From contig NZ_CP050440.1 of the NCBI RefSeq assembly GCF_011769525.1, positions 5,395,501-5,459,500 of the forward strand: a stretch of 64,000 nucleotides of DNA. The letters run 5' to 3'. Positions 1 through 8,145 of this stretch are shown piece by piece. The stretch is from Tolypothrix sp. PCC 7910. GTDB lineage: Bacteria > Cyanobacteriota > Cyanobacteriia > Cyanobacteriales > Nostocaceae. Below the pieces are notes generated by a model. That model had not been told where the DNA came from. It saw nothing but the letters and a program-made list of their open reading frames with translations, and made no database searches. Every line of letters begins with the position of its first letter. The first letter of the stretch is position 1. The position numbers were made by a program, and so were the translations under genes.

Positions 1-584
1 AAAATGCCAACAATCCCAATAGGAACATTTACCAAAAAGATTAAAGGCCAACCCCCTAAACCAATCAGTAACCCTCCGGCTGTAGGGCCTAACATAATTC
101 CTAACCCAAAAATCCCTGCCCTAATTCCTAGCCCTAGTCCGCGTTCTTCGGGGGGAAATACTTCCACAATCATTGCTGTTCCCAGTCCCGATATAAAAGC
201 AGCACCTAACCCTTGAAGTGCGCGAAAGGCAATTAAAACGCCTACATTGGGCGCTAGACCACAAAATAGCGAGCTGAGGGTAAACACCACTAGCCCAATA
301 ATGTATAGTCGCTTCTTACTCCACATATCGCCTAACTTTGCCGCACTCATCACAAAAATAGCGATCGCCAATAAATAACTTAAAACCACCCATTGAATGA
401 TGGCGAAGCTGGTGTGGAGTGATTCCAGCATACTTGGCAGGGCCAGGTTAACTATATATACATCTAAGGCAAAGATAAATACGCCAATGCCAATGCCTAG
501 CGTCGCCCACCATTTTTTAGATGCTTTTGTTTCTTGCCCTAGCTCATGTAATTCTTCTTCCTGGCTTTTTGACCTTACTAGCAT
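1..584 (-). CDS. MFS transporter, DHA2 (14-TMS drug/H+ antiporter) type, 3' end cut by window edge
   Basis: About 194 N-terminal residues read on the minus strand from an ATG at 584 and run off the window. An in-frame stop lies about 30 bases upstream, so this ATG is the only plausible start. A charged N-terminus (about 25 residues) is followed by a hydrophobic segment ending in FALDVYIVNLALPS, the usual first helix of EmrB/QacA exporters. Then come the motif A-like AKLGDMWSKKR (about 82-92) and the antiporter motif C-like GIMLGPTAGGLLIGLGGW (about 163-180). Members of this family expel drugs or metabolites in exchange for protons at the inner membrane. The substrate cannot be told from the sequence. 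The C-terminal half is missing only because of the window edge. Confidence 0.9.
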   Translation of the reverse strand, partial: MLVRSKSQEEELHELGQETKASKKWWATLGIGIGVFIFALDVYIVNLALPSMLESLHTSFAIIQWVVLSYLLAIAIFVMSAAKLGDMWSKKRLYIIGLVVFTLSSLFCGLAPNVGVLIAFRALQGLGAAFISGLGTAMIVEVFPPEERGLGLGIRAGIFGLGIMLGPTAGGLLIGLGGWPLIFLVNVPIGIVGI

Positions 585-776
585 GTTTTCTAGCTCACAA
601 AATTGTCCAAACTATATTCAAGGTTGAATTTCATATTTTACTACTTCATCATTTCCAGCATTTGCCAGTGAGGTTTTGCTAGCAATTATGCTCAGTTTTG
701 TTGGTCTGTCAATAGATATATATAAGCTAAAGCTGTTAATACTCAGCTAAGTAAATCTGTGGCTATAACAGCACAG

Positions 777-1961
777 CTATTTACCAATCCAATTAGTAAT
801 TAGCTCGCTCAAGGCACAACGATCTACAATTGCTGGTAGTTCTTTTTCTACATCAATAGGCGTACCTCTTTTAGCAATTTCTTTTATTTCTTGCAAAATC
901 TTTGCTACCAAATCAGGATTTTCCGCTAATTCGGCTCTACCAATTTGCTGAATTGCTTGTTTAATGGCACTACGTCCCGACTGCGTACCTAATGCAAAGC
1001 TACTTTTTAATCCTAAAATTTCGGGATTGAGACTTTGATAAAGTTCCTCATCTTTAGACACAGCTTTTACATGCAATCCTGCATAGTGAGTAAAGGCATT
1101 TTTTCCTAATATAGGGTGATGGGGAGGAATAGCAATATGTGAATATTCGCTGACTAACTCATATAAATCCTTTAAATATCTAAGCTCCCACTTTGCTTTT
1201 TCCTCACCTATATCGATTAAATTTATAAGTAATGGCGCTAAATCAACAATGCCTGTTCTTTCACCTAGGCCCATTACTGTGACATCAATGATATCTGCAT
1301 CAGCGCTGTATGCATCTAAAGCATTTGCTAAAGCTAAACCTCTATCATTATGACAATGAACTTCTATTTGCGGATATAATTGACGTTTAGCTAATTCAGA
1401 TTTGAGAGTTTTCACATAGTAAGAAATACTGCGATTTGGCAGAAATGGGGTTGTATATCCTACCGTATCTGCTATGCTAATTATATTCGCTCCAGCTTGT
1501 ACAGCAGCAACCGCAGCCTCAATTACATTTTCTATTTTTGAGCGAACAGTATCTTCTGGCGTATAGCGAATTAATAAATTATCTTGCTGCTTTCTAGCAT
1601 AACTAATAACTTCAACAATTTTATCTATTGCTGTTGCCAAACTTAAATTGTAGTCAAGTTGTAGCCTTTTTTCCGAAACACTAAAGACAATACCTAAAAA
1701 GTCAATGCCGCAATCTAGGCATTTGTTAACATTCTCAATGCTGCACAGAGAATGAGCGCCTATTTTAGCCTTAATACCAGCATGAGAAATTTTAGTAATG
1801 GCGTTAGCAATTTCACCATCGACGGCTGGATTTCCAGCTTCAATAATATCCACTCCTACTAAATCTAAAAACTGAGCGATCGCCAGCTTGATCTCAGGAG
1901 AAAAATAAACTCCAGGAGTTTGTTCTCCCTCTCTTAAGGTAGAGTCCAGAATCTTAATCAT
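777..1961 (-). CDS. Stand-alone DRE-TIM metallolyase (homocitrate / 2-isopropylmalate synthase family)
   Basis: A 394-residue protein with the Claisen-condensing family signature DSTLREGEQTPG (residues 6-17), the metal-binding HCHNDRGLALANA motif (about 201-213) and GLGERTG (about 231-237). Family members condense acetyl-CoA with a 2-oxo acid. The length matches NifV/AksA-type homocitrate synthases; the roughly 130-residue allosteric domain of leucine-pathway LeuA is absent. A purine-rich AGGTGAT sits just before the ATG. There are no nif genes or leucine genes nearby, so the substrate is open: 2-oxoglutarate (homocitrate), pyruvate (citramalate) or an aromatic oxo acid, as in homotyrosine formation for cyanobacterial peptides, are all possible. 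The family is certain; the specific reaction is not. Confidence 0.85.
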   Translation of the reverse strand: MIKILDSTLREGEQTPGVYFSPEIKLAIAQFLDLVGVDIIEAGNPAVDGEIANAITKISHAGIKAKIGAHSLCSIENVNKCLDCGIDFLGIVFSVSEKRLQLDYNLSLATAIDKIVEVISYARKQQDNLLIRYTPEDTVRSKIENVIEAAVAAVQAGANIISIADTVGYTTPFLPNRSISYYVKTLKSELAKRQLYPQIEVHCHNDRGLALANALDAYSADADIIDVTVMGLGERTGIVDLAPLLINLIDIGEEKAKWELRYLKDLYELVSEYSHIAIPPHHPILGKNAFTHYAGLHVKAVSKDEELYQSLNPEILGLKSSFALGTQSGRSAIKQAIQQIGRAELAENPDLVAKILQEIKEIAKRGTPIDVEKELPAIVDRCALSELITNWIGK

Positions 1962-2521
1962 ATCACCTATATATTTAGGGAGTAGTTTGCACTAATAGTG
2001 GTTTTTAAACAACTCAGAAGTATTCTATACTTATAACTGTTGTTTATGTCATTAATTCGGACAAATTCATAGTCAGCACTTTAGTGTTTCAAAATTCATA
2101 ACTAAAGTCTTGTCGACATAATTATTCAATAATTTTCAGAACTAGTGAAATAAAACGCTAATATACTCTACGGCAAGCAAGCTATAACCTAAGCTACAAT
2201 TTATCCTTAATGGAACCAGATTGAAATAAAATCAGAATTTGACAAAATAATACCAATTTGAAATAAAGAGTACGACTGATTATAGGTGCACGCCAATGGT
2301 GTGCCCTCTAGAATATATTGATGTGTAGCAAATATTATTTGAATTGGTATATAGCAATCCCATATTGGGGAGCTACAGCAATAAAAAATTGACCACAGAT
2401 GAAAGAGGATAAACGCAGATAAATTTGTACTTTACTAAGCTAAGAAACGTTACAAATTATCAGTCATCAGTTTTCAATTTTCACTGATAACTGATAAATT
2501 TTTAATTTTTGCTAGTCTAGA
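1962..2521. other. Intergenic region between the metallolyase and the DUF4231 gene
   Basis: AT-rich, with no convincing ORF on either strand. It carries the small inverted-repeat element at 2249-2350. The 3' part (2450-2510) has CAGTTTTCA / TGATAACTGA-like repeats that could act as a weak transcript end for the downstream minus-strand gene. Confidence 0.5.
2249..2350. repeat. Candidate MITE-like element with terminal inverted repeats
   Basis: The left end AATACCAATTTGAAATA (2249-2265) is an imperfect inverted copy of the right end TATTTGAATTGGTAT (2336-2350). A second, inner inverted repeat, GGTGCAC / GTGTGCC around GCCAATG, lies at about 2285-2305. Size (about 100 bp), non-coding content and intergenic position fit the small non-autonomous repeats common in Nostocales. 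No transposase is nearby. Confidence 0.45.
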
Positions 2522-3370
2522 TTACTCTTTAGATGCAGTTGCTTCTGTCTTCTCTGGTTGAGACTCATTCGATTGTTGTAACTGCTGAAGATGAATATTA
2601 TTCACCTGCACAATAAAGTATTCTATAGCTTGGCTGGCTTGCAATTGCTGTTGACTAAAATCAGATGCATCATAACAGCGATAAGGCTGAGTTATGCCCA
2701 AAATGAATTTTTCTTGTTCAGCTTCTAGCAATTCAACTGCTGTATTAGCAGCAATCCAATTTTTCTGAAAAGGAAAAGAAGTCACAATACTAGCAACTAT
2801 AGAAGCAATAGCTGGACAGATTACAGGTAGCCATTTTAGCCATGCTTGTCCAGTTTCTAATTTATCTACAAGTACTAAAATTGGAGTCACACCAGATAAA
2901 ATAACCGTTGCAATTTGCAAAATATAGTAAAGGTTTCTCGCCAGCGTGCGAGTTCTTTTATAATCATCAATCAATGTTTGGCAATACTGTAAAGCTTTGG
3001 CTCTAGCTGGAGTTACAGAGTTTCTCTCACCTGAGCTATTATTAGCTGATAAATAATTATAGAGTTCGGCTTTCTTGATGATGTCAGATTGATTAGTATT
3101 ATTACTATATTCTTGAACAGCCTGTCTATTAATTAGAAATAGAAAACTTGCAATAATGAGCCCAACTGACCCACCAATGGCCAGGTTTTGATTATTTTGA
3201 CCAAAGAAAATAATCATTCCACAGCCAAAAACTACGGCAAGTAATAAGTATTCTATCAGCTTTAAAGTTAACAACTTTTCCCGTCCTGATGCCGAGAAAA
3301 AACTTTCTAACTTATAGGAAATATCGCTCTGATTTTTCTGGTCAAAATTAGTTATATCAGAACTTGTCAT
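2522..3370 (-). CDS. DUF4231 / SLATT-like membrane protein
   Basis: A roughly 282-residue protein with two pairs of hydrophobic segments (about 40-60 and 65-83; about 145-165 and 180-200). The second pair sits in a DUF4231-like region (ARNLYYILQIATVILSGV...SFPFQKNWIAANTAVELLEAEQEKF) and is followed by a Gln-rich, charged tail. SLATT and DUF4231 proteins are two- or four-helix membrane proteins; some act as pore-forming effectors in nucleotide-signalling defence systems. No nucleotide cyclase, nuclease or sensor is adjacent here, so such a role is only a possibility. The start chosen is the ATG at 3370, which has GGAG about 9 bases upstream. The ATG at 3385, five codons earlier in frame, has no ribosome-binding site. 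Confidence 0.75.
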   Translation of the reverse strand: MTSSDITNFDQKNQSDISYKLESFFSASGREKLLTLKLIEYLLLAVVFGCGMIIFFGQNNQNLAIGGSVGLIIASFLFLINRQAVQEYSNNTNQSDIIKKAELYNYLSANNSSGERNSVTPARAKALQYCQTLIDDYKRTRTLARNLYYILQIATVILSGVTPILVLVDKLETGQAWLKWLPVICPAIASIVASIVTSFPFQKNWIAANTAVELLEAEQEKFILGITQPYRCYDASDFSQQQLQASQAIEYFIVQVNNIHLQQLQQSNESQPEKTEATASKE

Positions 3371-4077
3371 GGTCTTGTACTCCATTAGTTATGAGGTAAA
3401 TTTGGTGTAGCCAAAAAAGAACAGGTTCGTTGCTGCGTTTTTTTCTGGGAAACAGCTCCTAAGCCGCTAGCTAAAACGCGGACAGAATAAAGAGAACTCT
3501 GAAGGTAAATCAAAACTGAGCAATAGCGCCTGTAAGAGCAAAGTTACGGAAGTCAAGTTCGGTAGTGCGGAAAATTCCTAACCTAACCGTCTTTAATTAT
3601 CATTGGCTGTTTCCTGCCAAAGTATCTAATTTAACCCGTTGTTATATATGTTTCATGCAATTTAAGGTATTTCAAAACTATCTAGGTCTCAGTATTGTTG
3701 ATATTTTTTACTTTTTACAATTGTAAAAATACTTATTTGTACTATTTTAATAATGTTGTGGCTAGAGAGTAATAGATGTAGAGTAGGCACTCCTGAGCAT
3801 TTGGGTTTGAACCAAAAATGGCTGATATTAGCTGCATAATATCGCCTGATGCAGTTATAGCTATGCCCTCACAAGTTCCTCAACTTTTAACTCTATAAGC
3901 ATAGGTGTAAGCAAGTAAATCAGATTTTAGTGAAGGACTTGAAACTTTCTACCAATCTAGTACAGCAGCAGGGGAATAAAAATACTAGCTCCTTATGAGT
4001 TCCCAGCAGGGAGTAGTACTAGCATCTAGAAACCAGAAACCTCACAAACCATTTATCGACACTAAGCGGAGGTACAT
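3371..4077. other. Long divergent intergenic region
   Basis: About 690 bases between the minus-strand DUF4231 gene and the plus-strand universal stress gene. No ORF with a plausible start and composition was found. It must hold both divergent promoters. The segment 3700-3740 is a long A/T tract with a small inverted repeat (TACTTTTTACAATTGTAAAAATA). No known riboswitch was recognised. Confidence 0.4.
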
Positions 4078-4608
4078 ATGTTCAACAAAATTCTAGTTGC
4101 ATTGGATCGCTCGCCAATGGGAAAACAGGTTTTTGAGCAAGCCTTAGCTTTAGCAAAGGTAACAGGAGCTAGTTTAATGCTAGTGCATGTGCTATCTGCG
4201 GAAGAAGAAGGTAGCCCTTACGCACCTATACTATCCAATTTTGACTATTATCCAGGGATAGGCAGCCAAAGCTTTGAATACTACCAAAAGCAATGGGATA
4301 TCTTTAAAAATCAAGGTATTCAACTCTTACAGTCATTCTGCGCCCAAGCAAATACAGCAGGTGTGAACGCAGAATATACCCAGCATCTTGGTAGCCCGGG
4401 TCGGATTATCTGTCAATTAGCAGCTAGTTGGGGAGCTGACCTAATTGTCATGGGTCGTCGGGGTCACGCAGGGCTGAAGGAACTATTTTTAGGTAGCGTC
4501 AGTAACTATGTCCTACATCATGCTCCATGCTCTGTCCACGTTATGCATCTCATAACGGATGTCTCGCAAGGTGAAACAGTAGTTCAAGAAAAGGCGAGTG
4601 TGACATAA
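4078..4608 (+). CDS. Universal stress protein (UspA family)
   Basis: A 176-residue single Usp domain. It begins with the FNKILVALDRSPMGKQVFEQAL strand-helix and ends with the ATP-binding signature G-2x-G-9x-G-S (GRRGHAGLKELFLGS, about 126-140), followed by NYVLHHAPCSVHVM. Proteins with this motif bind ATP and usually dimerise in the cytoplasm. They are induced by starvation, oxidative or high-light stress, but their target is seldom known. A strong GGAGG lies about 7 bases before the ATG. The last 20 residues are a variable tail. Confidence 0.93.
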   Translation: MFNKILVALDRSPMGKQVFEQALALAKVTGASLMLVHVLSAEEEGSPYAPILSNFDYYPGIGSQSFEYYQKQWDIFKNQGIQLLQSFCAQANTAGVNAEYTQHLGSPGRIICQLAASWGADLIVMGRRGHAGLKELFLGSVSNYVLHHAPCSVHVMHLITDVSQGETVVQEKASVT

Positions 4609-4782
4609 TGGGGGATTTGGTAATGGGTAATTGGTAATAGGAGATAAGGAAGAAATAATCAAGAACACTGAAATTTTGACTCTTGACTTTTGTGCAGACG
4701 CGATTAATCCGGTCTCTCCAACTCTTGACAAACCCCAACTACATAACCCTTGAGCCTCAAGCAGAATAAGGAGATACACCTA
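4609..4782. repeat. Short tandem repeats and a degenerate AGACGCGAT palindrome
   Basis: GGTAATGG / GGTAATTGG / GGTAATAGG units occupy about 4618-4645. A decayed copy of the palindrome seen intact at 43990-44009 lies at about 4694-4716 (CAGACGCGATTAATCCGGTCTC). Neither is coding; they separate the stress gene from the DUF3122 gene. Confidence 0.55.
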
Positions 4783-5298
4783 ATGTTGCGTCGCTTCCTA
4801 CAATCATTTTGGTGGATGCTTTTGTTGGGGATATTGACGATGTTGATATTCCTGGGTTTAGAAATCAAATCCTATCAAACTGCGATCGCAGCTATTACTA
4901 AATTTGAACAAGTACCAGGAGAGATAATTTATCGCTCACATCTGAAATTAGACGATCAATCAGGAAATTCTTGGCAAGTTATCTTGTGGAAGCAGATTTA
5001 TCCAGGTCATTCACCTAGCGTAAATCTCCGACTGGTAGGTTTTCCGGGTTCTGCTGAATTGATTCATCCGCAACCACTGCGAATTACTAAAGCTACAGGT
5101 GAGGTCTTGACTGCTCCCGATGTTTTTTTAGAGGAAGCACCAGTACCTAGCATTGGTCAGTATGATTTCCAAAATATATTGCCAAAATTGCCCATAGAAC
5201 CTCTACAGCTTGGTATTCCTTTGCCTGGCCAGCACTTCATTAATATTTCGGTTCCGCCATCAGTCGTGCAGGAATGGCAATCAGTAGTCAGTAACTAG
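4783..5298 (+). CDS. DUF3122 family protein
   Basis: A 171-residue protein: one N-terminal membrane segment (about 9-27, WWMLLLGILTMLIFLGLEI), then a soluble domain with the DUF3122 pattern NSWQVILWKQIYPG, LRLVGFPG (about 92-99) and a closing VPPSVVQEW. The family is almost confined to cyanobacteria and has no known function; topology suggests the domain faces the periplasm or lumen. The ATG at 4783 has AAGGAGAT about 9 bases upstream. An in-frame TTG at 4750 would extend the protein by 11 residues but lacks a ribosome-binding site. Confidence 0.85.
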   Translation: MLRRFLQSFWWMLLLGILTMLIFLGLEIKSYQTAIAAITKFEQVPGEIIYRSHLKLDDQSGNSWQVILWKQIYPGHSPSVNLRLVGFPGSAELIHPQPLRITKATGEVLTAPDVFLEEAPVPSIGQYDFQNILPKLPIEPLQLGIPLPGQHFINISVPPSVVQEWQSVVSN

Positions 5299-5452
5299 TT
5301 AATAAGTAGCTAAGGTCAAGCTATTAGCTGTTAAACCAGAGAGCGATGCCAGTATTTTCAAAGAACTTTAAAGTTACTTAGTCAACACTTGAGTGCTGGA
5401 AATTTGCGACCTTGTCTGCGGAGTTATTCAAAGATTCTCTAGGGGATGAACT

Positions 5453-6067
5453 ATGTTGAAAGCAGCAGATATTATGACTAAAGATGTTGCCACTATTCGT
5501 GGTTCGGCAACAGTAGCTGAAGCTGTTACATTAATGAGAGCAAGAGACTGGCGAGCATTAATTGTAGAGCGTCGCCACCAACAAGATGCTTACGGTATTG
5601 TTAGCGAAAGTGATATTACTTATAAAGTGATTGCTTATGGAAAAAATCCCCATGCAATACGCGTTTATGAGATTATGTCTAAACCTTGTATTACTATCAA
5701 TCCAGACCTGGCTGTAGAATACGTTGCACGTTTATTTGCTGAATATCATCTACATAGAGCGCCAGTTATCCAAGGTGAATTGCTGGGTATTATCTCACTC
5801 ACAGATATTCTGGCTCATAGTAATTTTATGGAACAATCTGGAACAGCTCTATTGGAGCAAGAGCTGCAAGAAGAAATTAAGAAAGCTCGGATTATTTGTG
5901 CTGAAACAGGTATTCGTTCGCGAGAATGTGCTGCGGCTTGGGATGCTGTCGAAGAAATGCAAGCAGAAATATCCCACCAACGCGCTCATAAACCTCCTAA
6001 GACAGCCTTTGAGGAATATTGCGACGAATATCCAGAGGCTTCAGAAGCCAGAATGTATGATATGTAA
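5453..6067 (+). CDS. CBS-CP12 fusion protein (Calvin-cycle regulator variant)
   Basis: 204 residues. Two CBS motifs (about 5-60 and 70-125) form an adenylate-binding Bateman module. The C-terminal 60 residues are a CP12 domain: Cys149/Cys159 (CAETGIRSREC), the CP12 core AWDAVEEMQAEISH and the end piece YCDEYPEASEARMYDM. CP12 clamps phosphoribulokinase and GAPDH under oxidising conditions; CBS-CP12 fusions are a known cyanobacterial class that adds AMP/ATP sensing. The C-terminal partner of Cys190 is Ala199 (codon GCC), where classical CP12 has Cys (C-x8-C). The GAPDH-side disulfide therefore cannot form, so action mainly on phosphoribulokinase is the likely inference. GGGGATG precedes the ATG. 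Confidence 0.93.
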   Translation: MLKAADIMTKDVATIRGSATVAEAVTLMRARDWRALIVERRHQQDAYGIVSESDITYKVIAYGKNPHAIRVYEIMSKPCITINPDLAVEYVARLFAEYHLHRAPVIQGELLGIISLTDILAHSNFMEQSGTALLEQELQEEIKKARIICAETGIRSRECAAAWDAVEEMQAEISHQRAHKPPKTAFEEYCDEYPEASEARMYDM

Positions 6068-6120
6068 TAATTTGTCATTTGTCATTTGTCATTGGGTAAT
6101 AGGTAATAGGTGTTTGTTAT
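6068..6120. repeat. Short tandem repeat tract (TTGTCAT / GGTAATA units)
   Basis: ATTTGTC is repeated three times and is followed by two GGTAATA units, between convergent genes. This is typical Nostocales low-complexity intergenic DNA, with no coding content. Confidence 0.6.
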
Positions 6121-6149
6121 TTCCCCTTATCTCCCTTATCCCCTCTGCG

Positions 6150-6407
6150 CTAAAGTTCCGAAGCCGTATCTGGAGCGACTACTTCGCCAGTACCTATTTG
6201 CAATATCAAATCTTGGTCAGTAATTAGTTCTGTAAGTTCTTTAACTTGCAAATTCATTTCTTCGCAAGCTTGTCTTAATTCTTGGGCAAATCTGTTGAGA
6301 TCGTTGCCATAACCGCACTGGTAAGCAGCAGTTTCAATGCCCTGTTTAGCATTTGCTCTAGCACAATCTACTAGCTCTGTACCAAGCAATGGTGTTGTGG
6401 ATGCCAT
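6150..6407 (-). CDS. Small hypothetical protein (85 aa)
   Basis: An 85-residue, mostly helical, acidic protein (MASTTPLLGTELVDCARANA...) with two Cys (15 and 31) and the charged helix RFAQELRQACEEMNLQVKELTELI. I do not recognise a family. Composition is that of a real soluble protein, with no low-complexity, and a clean ATG start, although the ribosome-binding site is weak. It converges on the CBS-CP12 gene. Function unknown. Confidence 0.65.
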   Translation of the reverse strand: MASTTPLLGTELVDCARANAKQGIETAAYQCGYGNDLNRFAQELRQACEEMNLQVKELTELITDQDLILQIGTGEVVAPDTASEL

Positions 6408-6748
6408 ATGTCTATTTGCTAATAATCACTTGTTGTTTAAAGAATAGATTACTAAGCAATTAATATTTCTTCATCCATCTAATGGAGGACGAAGTATTCA
6501 CCCTAAGGGTTACTAAATTTTATTTAATATGATTCACAATACTTGTCGATTAAGGGCAAAAGGGGAAGGGAAAAAGGGGCAAGAAAAACCTTTAACCCTT
6601 ACCCTTTCACCTTTTCCTCAAACCAAATTAAGAGTTGAAAATCCTTAACCGAGCAGTATTGATATGATTCAGAACCCTGAGTTGTTGAAAAAGTAGGCTT
6701 CTATACAGATAAAACTTTATTAAATAAGCTAATTCTGGTTGCAGAAAT
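6408..6748. other. Intergenic region with a long imperfect inverted repeat
   Basis: No ORF was seen. CAATACTTGTCGATTAAGG (6537-6555) is matched in inverted orientation by CCTTAACCGAGCAGTATTG (6643-6661), 16 of 19 positions. An inner A/G-rich arm and C/T-rich arm (about 6558-6625) could also pair. The whole could be a decayed MITE or a large hairpin between two minus-strand genes. Confidence 0.4.
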
Positions 6749-7606
6749 TTAGCCGTTGACTACATCTCCCCCATTAGGATGTAAGACTTGACCAGACATA
6801 TAAGAACTATCGTCAGAAGCTAAAAATACATAGCTAGGGGCAACTTCTTCAGGTTGTCCGGCTCTTTTCATGGGAACTTGTTTACCAAAATTTTCTACTT
6901 TCTCTTCGGGAAAAGTTGAAGGAATTAAAGGTGTCCAAATTGGCCCTGGTGCTACGGCATTTACCCGAATATTTTTTTCTACCAAGCTTTTTGATAAGGA
7001 ACGAGTAAAGGCAACAATTGCACCTTTAGTAGAAGAGTAGTCAAGGAGTTGGGGGTTACCTTTATAAGCTGTTACTGATGTGGTATTAATAATGGCACTG
7101 CCTTCTTGCAAATGTTTTAATGCTGCTTTTGTTAAGAAGAACATCGAGAAAATATTGGTGCGAAAAGTGCGTTCTAACTGCTCTTTAGTAATATCCTCGA
7201 TACTTTCTTGAGGATGTTGTTCAGCTGCATTGTTAACAAGAATATCGAGCTTACCAAATTCACCTATTGTTTGTTGTATAGTTTGTTGGCAGAAATTTTC
7301 ATCACCAATATCACCTGCGATCGCAACTGCACGCCGACCTTGTTGTTCTACTAAATGTTTGGTTTCTTTAGCATCATCGTGTTCGTTCAAGTAAACGATC
7401 GCCACATCTGCGCCTTCTTTAGCAAACGCGATCGCCACTGCACGGCCAATACCACTGTCACCACCTGTAATTAGTGCTACTTTATCTTTTAATTTGCCAC
7501 TACCCTGATATTTGGCATCATCTGCCTTGGGTTTTGGCTGCATTTCAGATTCTTTACCAGGCGGCTGCTGTTGCTGGGGTGGTTGTAAAGTCTTCTCTTC
7601 TGCCAT
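6749..7606 (-). CDS. SDR-family oxidoreductase (YdaD/YhdF-like, stress type)
   Basis: 285 residues. A Pro/Gln/Lys-rich tail of about 38 residues precedes a classical short-chain dehydrogenase domain: ITGGDSGIGRA (about 45-55, NAD(P) binding), NNAAEQHP, catalytic Ser in INTTSV, and Y188-x3-K192 in YSSTKGA, then PGPIWTPLIPS. This N-terminally extended type is found in general-stress proteins such as B. subtilis YdaD. The substrate is unknown. The gene stands alone between long non-coding stretches. Confidence 0.92.
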   Translation of the reverse strand: MAEEKTLQPPQQQQPPGKESEMQPKPKADDAKYQGSGKLKDKVALITGGDSGIGRAVAIAFAKEGADVAIVYLNEHDDAKETKHLVEQQGRRAVAIAGDIGDENFCQQTIQQTIGEFGKLDILVNNAAEQHPQESIEDITKEQLERTFRTNIFSMFFLTKAALKHLQEGSAIINTTSVTAYKGNPQLLDYSSTKGAIVAFTRSLSKSLVEKNIRVNAVAPGPIWTPLIPSTFPEEKVENFGKQVPMKRAGQPEEVAPSYVFLASDDSSYMSGQVLHPNGGDVVNG

Positions 7607-8145
7607 AAAGCTTTTCCTACAAATTAACTAAGGAAGGATAAATGATGAATCATGAACTGATTCAATTGCGAATTACGAACTCCTAATTCCTAAAAGTAAA
7701 CCTTGGATCGAAAACTCAACCCAAGGGTTACTTTGTGTATTACTTAGCATTTATAAGTTGAAGCTGTTATAACCCGGATATTGGCCCAACTTAATTCATG
7801 TTTGGTAAATGCACTTAACTAAAATAATTTCTCCCCACACCTAACACACTCTAATAACTTGAACACGGCAAACAAGTATACAACTCTCTGGCGATGAAGG
7901 ATTTATCCTGTTCATCTGCTTCAAAATTAACTTTTATGTTTCAAGACTTTATCGCTCTAGAGATGTAAAAAAAATTTTCTTTACTCAATCTTAAGGTGTA
8001 AATCTCAGGTAAGAAGTAAATTCCGCTTCATCAATTGAGTTACTGTACACAGCAATTGTTTAGTAGTCATAGCTTGTGATCTGAGCGCTCATCAAGATGT
8101 ACCATAGTATTAATACAGTCTTGGGATCAAGACAGGGCAAGGATT
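7607..8145. other. Divergent intergenic region, no gene seen
   Basis: About 540 AT-rich bases between the minus-strand SDR gene and the plus-strand ATP-grasp gene. They should hold both promoters. A short palindrome, GAGCGCTC, occurs at about 8083. No ORF or recognised RNA. Confidence 0.4.

Noticed and set aside
4-216. Plus-strand Pro-rich ORF at the window start
   Set aside because: It is the antisense of the MFS transporter, whose minus-strand reading gives clear family motifs.
3803-3813. GGGTTTGAACC resembling a tRNA T-arm
   Set aside because: No acceptor, D or anticodon stems can be drawn around it.
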